Shown here: piece after piece, positions 1-5,001 of the stretch
Layout of the letters: every line of letters starts with the position of its first letter
Numbering within the stretch: position 1 is the first letter of the stretch
NCBI GenBank assembly: GCA_945946715.1
Contig: CAMEWU010000168.1
Location: forward strand, 1 to 5,001
Source: an uncultured Clostridium sp.
GTDB lineage: Bacteria > Bacillota > Clostridia > Lachnospirales > Lachnospiraceae
Reading direction: 5' to 3'
Length of the DNA stretch: 5,001 bases
Translations under genes and position numbers: made by a program
Notes under the pieces: generated by a model
What the model was told of the DNA's origin: nothing
Databases searched by the model: none
What the model saw: only the letters and a program-made list of their open reading frames with translations

Positions 1-3000
1 TCAAAAGAATATGGATATGGTGCGGAAGAAAAAGTTGCACGAAAATTCCAGAGTGATAAGGATAATGACTATATTCTACCCTTTATTTATAGTGACACTG
101 ATCAAATTGTGACAACTTCTTCAACGAAACTGTTTTATCGATTAGAAGAATCCGCCGATAAGACGTCTGGTGAAGCAGATTATTATACGTTTCCTGCGGG
201 TGAGTATAAGAAGCATGCCTACATTTTATTTGATACGGATACAGCTAAGTATGAAGGATTCTGGGTAGTAAACGGATATATCTATCCGTTGATTAAGATT
301 TCACCCAATAGCACGGATGTGGCCTATGAATATTCCATGGCAGACCGGGAACCGGTTGAAAAGGCTCAATTATCTGCCGATATGTATCAGTATGATACAA
401 ATATTACTGGTAATTCGGCAGCATTGGATAGAGTTACCAATAAAATATATTCGTCAAACACATATAATTTTCTAAAAGATTATACGTTATCCGTTAATCC
501 CTACGACTGGGATTCCAATCAGGGAGCAGGCGCAACGTATGGGTTTGAGTATTATTATCGTATTGATTCCTCACGTCCGTCTGATACGGATGAAGTAAAG
601 AACGGCATTATTGAAAATGGTACCAAGATTTCTTCACCAGATCAGAAGATTTCTTTAGATTCTTGTTCGGAAGGTAGTACAGTTTATCTCTCTGTGGTAA
701 GAACAAGAAAATACAGAAAACCTTCTATGATTACATATCAAATCAACATTATGAAGGACTGGGATGATTTAACACTTTCCACAGCCAGCAGTACTTTGTG
801 GAGTGATGATGTCTTAACCATTAATACTTCGACCAATGTTAATGACATTAATACATTATATTCGTATGCAGCCAGATACAATCCGCCTTTTAAATTATCC
901 GGAATACGGTATGTGATTCGTACAATAAAGACAAGTTCCATGACAACATTAAAAGGCTTGAAGGTAGATGATAACCTATCTTTGAGCAGTGATATTATTG
1001 CTGCTGGAACAGTTACCGGTTCAAATGGTGTGTTAGACGGATGTACCATTCCCTTAGACTGCCTGCAGTATGTGAATTCCAATGCAAACTTTTATGTTTA
1101 TCTGCAATTTTACGGGGATGATGTGTGTGGTGGTAAAGTATATGAGTATACCTATCAAATGCCCACGGAGACGAACGCGCCTTCGCTGATTCCTTCAGCC
1201 GGAACTTCGCAGCATACAGCTAAAAATATTGGTACCGGTGATAGTGCATATGTTGTAAAAGAGGAAAATCAGGCATATGTATATGCGGTTGATGATACGA
1301 ACTTGTCTTATACGGTTGTAACAGGCGATGAAAAGAGCAGATTGGAAAGCAGTTATCCATCAGCAGGAAAAACTTCACCGGTTACAGCAACAGAAGGAAC
1401 TTCGGCATATGTCGGATGTGATGGAAAGTGGTTTCGGATAAACGGGGGAACGGTATATACGGATGATGGAATTGCCATGACCAATAATACCGGCAATACC
1501 ATTCAGAAGACGGTAAGCGCGATTGCTTTCCACAATGGATATATGCCCAGCAAGACTACTATATTTTATTATTCCGTAACTCCCGTACAGGCGGCTGAAA
1601 CGGTAAGCTTTGAGCCTTCCGATACTTCGATTGCCAGATTTTCAAAGATTTATCTGAAAAATCTGACGTTAAATTCTGAAATATATTATATGGTGGATCA
1701 GAATGGTGCTGATTTTTCCAAGAGCCAGCTTGCAGACTTGCAAAGCGTAACCTATGGCATGAACGAAGCCGGTCTTCCTAAAAGTGTGTATAAATATGAC
1801 TCTGCACAGGGAATTCTGGTTACGGGTGAAAGCAGGGTAAGTGTTTGTGCTGTTGCAATCAGTAAGTCATCTTTAGTAAGCCCGATTGCATCCAAGAGTT
1901 ATGATGTCACAGAGCCCGGAAGAACTGCATCAGTAACCAGTGTTCCGGCCGGAACGGCAACTACCGTACCTACCGTGATACCGGGAGAAAAAATTCTGTT
2001 ATTATCCGCTACATCAGGGGCAGATATTTATTATAGTCTGACCGGAGATGTTTCATTAACGGAAAATACAGACGGCAGCTATGAAATACCAAAAGAAGCT
2101 CAAAATACCACCTTCCTTTACAATTCTACAGATGGCATTGTGATGCCACAAAAGAAGGATGCTTCTGACCAAACATTTACGATTTATGCTGTTGCCGTAA
2201 AGAAGGGAATGAGTAAGAGCGCTCAGAGTGTATTAAAATTCCAGTATCCGTCTGAAGTCGGAGAACCGGTTGCAAATATTGCTTCAGGGGAAGTGACGAG
2301 AGGAACGGTTATCAGACTGACCTCATCAACAGAAGGAGCTGTAATTTATTATAATATGACAACCGATGGAAGTGAGCCGGAAGATCCGACCATCTCCAGT
2401 ATGACATATGATAAGGAACAGGGAATTACAATTTCAAAAGAGACAAAGATGAAAGCGATTGCCGTGAAAAATACGATTACCAGTAATGTGGTTTCCTTTG
2501 CCTATACCGTATCGGAAAAACTGGCAGCGCCTACTGCGTCCTTAACATCGGGTTCTGTATCAACCCGCGGTGCAATTGTCACATTATCCGCAGCTGAGGG
2601 AGCAACCATATTCTATACTACGGATAATACAAGTCCAAAGGATCCGGAAAATACATCGGTTATGATAGGTAATTCCGTTATTTTGGATGGAAACAGCGGA
2701 GATTTGGTTACGATTAAAGCCTATGCGTCCTTAAATGGGAAAACGGATAGTGATGAAGCTACCTTTACCTATACCATCAGTCAGTTCTCCGGTGGTATTA
2801 CTGCAGATCCTCCGACAGGAACAGAACTGGGAGCAGGCTCCATTGTCAATCTGATTTCAGATGTCAGTGATGCAACCATCTATTATACGACCGACGGAAG
2901 TAATCCTACAGCCGAAAGTAAAAGCGGTACCAGTGTAAAGTTGGACGGAGAACCCGGGACGACGATTACAATTAAAGCAATTGCCATATCATCCGGAGGC

Positions 3001-4257
3001 GAGACAAAGGCATATGCATTGTTTAGTTATAAGTTAAAGAATCGTCCTGCAAAAGTGAATGCATCCCCGTCAGGCGGAGTATTGACCAGTGCAACAACGG
3101 TTACCTTAACTGCCGGAGACGGAAAGATTTATTATACAACAAACGGTGATGATCCGACGGCAAATTCCAATTTGTATACCGAACCGATTAAGGTTACGAA
3201 GGGGATGACATTAAAAACAGTGGTTATTACCGATGATGGAGAGATGTCGGAAATTTCCGAGTTTGTATTCGAGGCAGCGGAAAAAGTAAAAATGCCGATA
3301 GCAGATATACCTTCCGGTTTATTAGAGCCGGCAACTGTAGTTCATTTATCTCTCGAAGATGGAGAGGTGACAGATGAAGAGACGGCAGATGAAGATGTTA
3401 CCATATATTATTCCACAGATGGGACAAAACCGACTTTGAAAAATCTGGATCAACTGTTAGTTTATACTTCCGATGGAATTTCGATTAACCGTAATGTTTC
3501 AATAAAAGCTGTAGCATACAAAGAAGGACAGCAGTTGAGCAATGTTTTGGAGTTGGAATATGTGGTAAATAAGATTCCCGCCGTAGAAGAAAAGGCAAGA
3601 CTTCTTGCCGAAGCGGAGGAAAATGCTTTACATGATACGGATACTTCAGAATTGGAGGACCGTAGAGAAGAGTATGATTTCTCAGGCACGGCATTTACGG
3701 AAATCGTGTTAGCCGATTACGATAATAATACCGTTGTGTCAACGAAAAACGGTGTTATTCCAAAGAACAGTACGTTGGATGTCGGTAGAATCAGTAGCAA
3801 TGCGACGTTGAATGATAATGTTAAAATGATTTTTGGCGATGAATATGCTGTACTGTCCGTATATGATATATCCATTCAGGCGGACGGAACAGAAGTTCAG
3901 CCGGATGGAACCGTGGAAATTGGACTTCCGATACCAAAACAGTTAAAAAGTGCTGTCGTCTATATGATTTATGTGGGTGAAGACGGTACGATTCAGAAAC
4001 TGGAAACAAGAAGAGACGGTCAGATGGCATATGCGAAAACGGATCATTTCAGTTGTTATGCACTGGTAGGAGCGGATTTATCGGATCATAATACGTTTTC
4101 GTTCCAATGGATTTATTTAGTGTTTATTTTAGTTGGCTATAGTGTTTTGTTTTTAATCATCTATGCCGTTGTTTCCATTTATCGGGTGGAAAAACGCAGA
4201 AAAGAACGAAGAAGACAAAAAGAACAAAATGAAAACTTTTTAGATGGAGAGTCTTAA
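1..4257 (+). CDS. Large membrane-anchored surface protein with CHB_HEX_C-like repeats (5' truncated)
   Basis: The frame is open from base 1 to the TAA at 4255-4257 (1418 residues visible), so the true start lies upstream. A GTG at 109 is in frame but has no ribosome binding site, and protein-like sequence precedes it. The visible order is: an N-terminal stretch with no recognised domain (residues 1-162); about ten beta-sandwich units (163-1189), the last five with the [I/V]-[Y/F]-Y-x-T-[D/N]-G signature plus a later I-K-A-[I/V/Y]-A strand, typical of chitobiase/beta-hexosaminidase C-terminal repeats (Pfam CHB_HEX_C_1 type); an acidic helical linker (1190-1224); a beta-rich domain ending DHFSCYALVG (about 1225-1357); a transmembrane helix (about 1368-1394); and a basic tail (1395-1418). 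There is no LPxTG motif, so anchoring is by the membrane helix, with the repeats outside. No catalytic domain is visible. A stalk or adhesin role, or an appended upstream enzyme, is possible but unproven. The gene is directly followed by, and probably co-transcribed with, a second surface-protein gene. Confidence 0.93.
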   Translation, partial: SKEYGYGAEEKVARKFQSDKDNDYILPFIYSDTDQIVTTSSTKLFYRLEESADKTSGEADYYTFPAGEYKKHAYILFDTDTAKYEGFWVVNGYIYPLIKISPNSTDVAYEYSMADREPVEKAQLSADMYQYDTNITGNSAALDRVTNKIYSSNTYNFLKDYTLSVNPYDWDSNQGAGATYGFEYYYRIDSSRPSDTDEVKNGIIENGTKISSPDQKISLDSCSEGSTVYLSVVRTRKYRKPSMITYQINIMKDWDDLTLSTASSTLWSDDVLTINTSTNVNDINTLYSYAARYNPPFKLSGIRYVIRTIKTSSMTTLKGLKVDDNLSLSSDIIAAGTVTGSNGVLDGCTIPLDCLQYVNSNANFYVYLQFYGDDVCGGKVYEYTYQMPTETNAPSLIPSAGTSQHTAKNIGTGDSAYVVKEENQAYVYAVDDTNLSYTVVTGDEKSRLESSYPSAGKTSPVTATEGTSAYVGCDGKWFRINGGTVYTDDGIAMTNNTGNTIQKTVSAIAFHNGYMPSKTTIFYYSVTPVQAAETVSFEPSDTSIARFSKIYLKNLTLNSEIYYMVDQNGADFSKSQLADLQSVTYGMNEAGLPKSVYKYDSAQGILVTGESRVSVCAVAISKSSLVSPIASKSYDVTEPGRTASVTSVPAGTATTVPTVIPGEKILLLSATSGADIYYSLTGDVSLTENTDGSYEIPKEAQNTTFLYNSTDGIVMPQKKDASDQTFTIYAVAVKKGMSKSAQSVLKFQYPSEVGEPVANIASGEVTRGTVIRLTSSTEGAVIYYNMTTDGSEPEDPTISSMTYDKEQGITISKETKMKAIAVKNTITSNVVSFAYTVSEKLAAPTASLTSGSVSTRGAIVTLSAAEGATIFYTTDNTSPKDPENTSVMIGNSVILDGNSGDLVTIKAYASLNGKTDSDEATFTYTISQFSGGITADPPTGTELGAGSIVNLISDVSDATIYYTTDGSNPTAESKSGTSVKLDGEPGTTITIKAIAISSGGETKAYALFSYKLKNRPAKVNASPSGGVLTSATTVTLTAGDGKIYYTTNGDDPTANSNLYTEPIKVTKGMTLKTVVITDDGEMSEISEFVFEAAEKVKMPIADIPSGLLEPATVVHLSLEDGEVTDEETADEDVTIYYSTDGTKPTLKNLDQLLVYTSDGISINRNVSIKAVAYKEGQQLSNVLELEYVVNKIPAVEEKARLLAEAEENALHDTDTSELEDRREEYDFSGTAFTEIVLADYDNNTVVSTKNGVIPKNSTLDVGRISSNATLNDNVKMIFGDEYAVLSVYDISIQADGTEVQPDGTVEIGLPIPKQLKSAVVYMIYVGEDGTIQKLETRRDGQMAYAKTDHFSCYALVGADLSDHNTFSFQWIYLVFILVGYSVLFLIIYAVVSIYRVEKRRKERRRQKEQNENFLDGES
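487..2250 (+). repeat. Five divergent CHB_HEX_C-like units (protein-level repeats)
   Basis: These units sit in the N-terminal half of the visible surface protein, at residues of roughly 163-253, 298-387, 388-526, 528-636 and 637-750. Each has a strand of the FEYYYRID, IRYVIRT, IYYMVDQ or IYYSLTG kind, or none that is clear in the third unit. Each then has a later strand pairing such as VYLSVVRT, VSAIAF, VSVCAVAI or TIYAVAV, and a closing aromatic strand (ITYQI, YEYTYQM, IFYYSV, KSYDV, LKFQY). The spacing varies because of insertions, so boundaries are approximate. The first three units are weak and assigned by alignment by eye to the clearer downstream copies; the fourth and fifth are firmer. 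The similarity is in protein only, with no long DNA-level identity seen. Confidence 0.55.
2260..3567 (+). repeat. Five clear CHB_HEX_C_1-type repeats in tandem (protein-level)
   Basis: Tandem units of about 77-94 residues occupy residues 754-837, 841-927, 930-1012, 1015-1091 and 1096-1189. Each begins with a Pro/Ala/Ser/Gly-rich lead such as P-x-A-x-x-x-S-G and continues with a G-x-x-[I/V]-x-L-[T/S] strand. The hallmark follows in the forms VIYYNMTTDGSEP, TIFYTTDNTSP, TIYYTTDGSNP, KIYYTTNGDDP and TIYYSTDGTKP. Each unit then closes with an I-K-A-[I/V/Y]-A strand (LKTVVI in the fourth) and an F-x-Y or E-F/E-Y strand. Such modules are non-catalytic beta sandwiches found in multi-domain extracellular proteins, where they act as spacers or possible carbohydrate-contact modules. 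Which ligand, if any, these copies bind cannot be read from the sequence. Confidence 0.85.
3568..3672 (+). other. Charged helical linker between repeats and terminal domain
   Basis: Residues 1190-1224 are rich in Glu, Ala, Lys, Arg and Leu (for example EEKARLLAEAEENAL, then SELEDRREE). This is unlike the Thr/Ser/Gly-rich beta repeats around it. The composition predicts an alpha-helix and possibly a short coiled coil that separates the repeat stalk from the membrane-proximal domain. This is a prediction from composition alone. Confidence 0.55.
3673..4071 (+). other. Membrane-proximal beta domain ending in DHFSCYALVG
   Basis: Residues of about 1225-1357 form a separate beta-rich domain. It contains a VYDISIQ strand, a D-G-T-E-V-Q-P-D-G-T-V-E-I turn, the proline-bracketed GLPIPKQL segment, a VYMIYVGEDGTIQKL hairpin and a final TDHFSCYALVG strand. 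The same order (VYDI, then PxGxVxVxIPIP, then VYYVxDDGxV, then TDHFSxYAL) recurs, to my knowledge, near the C-terminus of many Clostridia surface proteins just before a cell-wall or membrane anchor. I recognise the pattern but not a certain family name. It probably folds as an Ig-like or ZU5-like sandwich. Confidence 0.6.
4102..4182 (+). other. C-terminal transmembrane helix of the first protein
   Basis: Residues of about 1368-1394 are almost continuously hydrophobic (FQWIYLVFILVGYSV onwards to VVSIY). They are followed at once by a strongly basic stretch (RVEKRRKERRRQK) and a short polar end. Hydrophobic helix plus positive stop-transfer tail predicts the topology repeats outside, C-terminus in the cytoplasm. 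No sortase motif precedes it. Confidence 0.9.
4246..4251 (+). promoter_or_regulatory. Ribosome binding site GGAGAG of the second gene
   Basis: GGAGAG lies six bases before the ATG at 4258, an optimal spacing for a Gram-positive Shine-Dalgarno site. It sits entirely within the last codons of the first gene, so ribosomes finishing gene 1 cross it just before the adjoining start codon. This supports the 4258 start and suggests translational coupling. Confidence 0.85.
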
Positions 4258-5001
4258 ATGAGATTTTCAAAGGACACAAAGAAACAAGTTCATAAAGTAT
4301 CCCCAAAACGTAAATGGATTATTTCAATTGCTGTTTTATTTGGTGTACTTGGAATGACATTGTTAGTAAGTATGGGAAGTGGCTTTCTGCCTTTGCTGGC
4401 CGCAGACACGAATATAAAGGTTTCGGCTAAGGTACAGGTTACCAGTCTTACTTCGGCAACAGAGGAGGATATCATCCCCGGACGTGGAAGTGATGCAGAA
4501 AATGCAACAGAAGCGGATGTGGGAGATACCATTGTGTTGAGTGTTTACAATGGAACCAATTCAGAATCAAATGCGTTGATTTTTTATACTACAGAGGCAT
4601 CTGTTTCTCCCGGATTCACATTGGTACAGGATTCCGGTACGATTACAAGCCTGAATGCTGCTACCGGTAAAGTATATGCAAATAAGTTTACGGTAGTAAC
4701 AGGAAGTGATCGCAATTATATCGGATACAAACAAAGCGATAACTCAAAAATTTGGTATTCCTATAATTCCAAGGTTAAGATTTGGGATTGTAGTGCAACC
4801 GCTACAAATGATGCAATTACTGTACCGGAAAGCATTCGCAAACAAGGCTCTTTTCGAATTAATGTTATGCCTGTGCTTTTTGAAGATACAAATTATGTGG
4901 CACGTAGCATTGATACTCTGTCCTTTGGCTATCTGCCCCGACAATACGTCGGAAAAGTAAGTGTTTCCTATGCAGATGCGGCTGTTAAAGAAAATGTGGA
5001 G
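4258..5001 (+). CDS. Exported or N-terminally anchored protein of unknown function (3' truncated)
   Basis: An ATG directly follows the TAA of the previous gene (TAAATG, same frame). The frame then stays open for 248 codons to the window edge. The start is supported by GGAGAG at optimal spacing. Residues 1-19 are basic (R, K-rich, ending SPKRK). Residues of about 20-49 are hydrophobic and end LPLLAAD, which could be a signal peptidase site after LAA or an uncleaved anchor. The rest is Thr/Ser/Asn/Val-rich and beta-like, with an acidic segment (about 68-90), VGDTIVLSVYN (about 88-98), LIFYTTEAS (107-115), IWYSYNSKVKIWDC (about 165-178) and a SFRINVMPVLFED strand region (198-211). I do not recognise a family. 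The LIFYTTE segment weakly recalls the IYYTTDG strand of the neighbouring repeats. The full length is unknown. Location outside the membrane and partnership with gene 1 are inferences from the signal and the operon arrangement. Confidence 0.88.
   Translation, partial: MRFSKDTKKQVHKVSPKRKWIISIAVLFGVLGMTLLVSMGSGFLPLLAADTNIKVSAKVQVTSLTSATEEDIIPGRGSDAENATEADVGDTIVLSVYNGTNSESNALIFYTTEASVSPGFTLVQDSGTITSLNAATGKVYANKFTVVTGSDRNYIGYKQSDNSKIWYSYNSKVKIWDCSATATNDAITVPESIRKQGSFRINVMPVLFEDTNYVARSIDTLSFGYLPRQYVGKVSVSYADAAVKENVE
4315..4404 (+). other. Signal peptide or signal anchor of the second protein
   Basis: Residues of about 20-49 follow a basic N-region (KRK at 17-19). They form a long hydrophobic core (IISIAVLFGVLGMTLLV), then a small-residue stretch MGSG and FLPLLAAD. 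The core is longer than in most cleaved signal peptides, and the -3 position before the possible LAA cut is Leu, which is only acceptable. Cleavage and permanent anchoring therefore both remain open; export across the membrane is well supported. Confidence 0.8.

Noticed and set aside
109..111. GTG as the start codon of the first gene
   Set aside because: The frame is open and protein-like back to base 1 and no Shine-Dalgarno sequence precedes the GTG, so the gene enters the window from upstream.
738..1082. 114-codon open frame on the - strand
   Set aside because: It lies wholly inside the first gene, has no recognisable domain and no credible ribosome binding site; it is a shadow of the + strand coding sequence.
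2260..3567. DNA-level tandem repeats
   Set aside because: The units are similar only as protein; the nucleotide sequences have diverged, with only very short shared words.
2260..3567. A chitobiase or beta-hexosaminidase enzyme
   Set aside because: Only the non-catalytic C-terminal type module is present, in many copies; no glycosidase catalytic domain is visible in the window.
3462..4030. Three short - strand open frames
   Set aside because: All overlap the well-supported linker and terminal domain of the first gene and look like chance reading of the opposite strand.
4200..4300. Terminator or promoter between the two genes
   Set aside because: There is no intergenic DNA and I see no GC-rich hairpin with a T-run, nor a convincing -35/-10 pair; the genes are most simply co-transcribed.
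4290..4532. 80-codon open frame on the - strand
   Set aside because: It is antisense to the signal region of the second gene, which has a ribosome binding site, a start and a coherent signal segment.
4706..4960. Short open frames on both strands (84 codons +, 66 codons -)
   Set aside because: Both lie within the second gene's longer open frame, which continues to the window edge and reads as an extracellular protein.

Overview
The window holds two adjacent genes on the + strand, and both run off an edge. There is no intergenic space at all. The first (1-4257) is the 3' part of a very large gene for a surface protein. The second (4258-5001) is the 5' part of a gene for another exported or membrane-anchored protein. 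I see no RNA gene, mobile element, CRISPR array, transcription terminator or stand-alone promoter.

The DNA is moderately AT-rich by eye, with mixed A/T- and G-ending codons and a strong GGAGAG ribosome binding site. Long surface proteins built from repeated 'chitobiase/beta-hexosaminidase C-terminal' (CHB_HEX_C) type beta-sandwich units, ending in a transmembrane helix and a Lys/Arg-rich tail, fit a Gram-positive Clostridia-type bacterium. Lachnospiraceae and their gut or rumen relatives are the most likely source. This is inference; no marker gene is present.

Layout: 1-486 is the extreme 5' visible part of gene 1, with no recognised domain. 487-2250 encodes about five divergent repeat units. 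2260-3567 encodes five clear repeat units with the IYYTTDG-type signature. 3568-3672 is a charged helical linker. 3673-4071 is a beta-rich terminal domain ending in DHFSCYALVG. 4102-4182 is a membrane-spanning helix, followed by a basic cytoplasmic tail. The stop codon at 4255-4257 directly abuts the ATG of gene 2, whose ribosome binding site lies inside gene 1. Gene 2 begins with a long basic N-region and a hydrophobic signal or anchor segment, followed by a beta-rich Thr/Ser/Asn-rich extracellular part that continues past the window.

Together the genes look like a co-transcribed, probably translationally coupled pair of cell-surface proteins. Protein 1 would be anchored by its C-terminus with a repeat stalk outside. 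Protein 2 would be either secreted or anchored by its N-terminus. A shared surface structure is a reasonable hypothesis, but no ligand, enzyme activity or named system can be read from this window.
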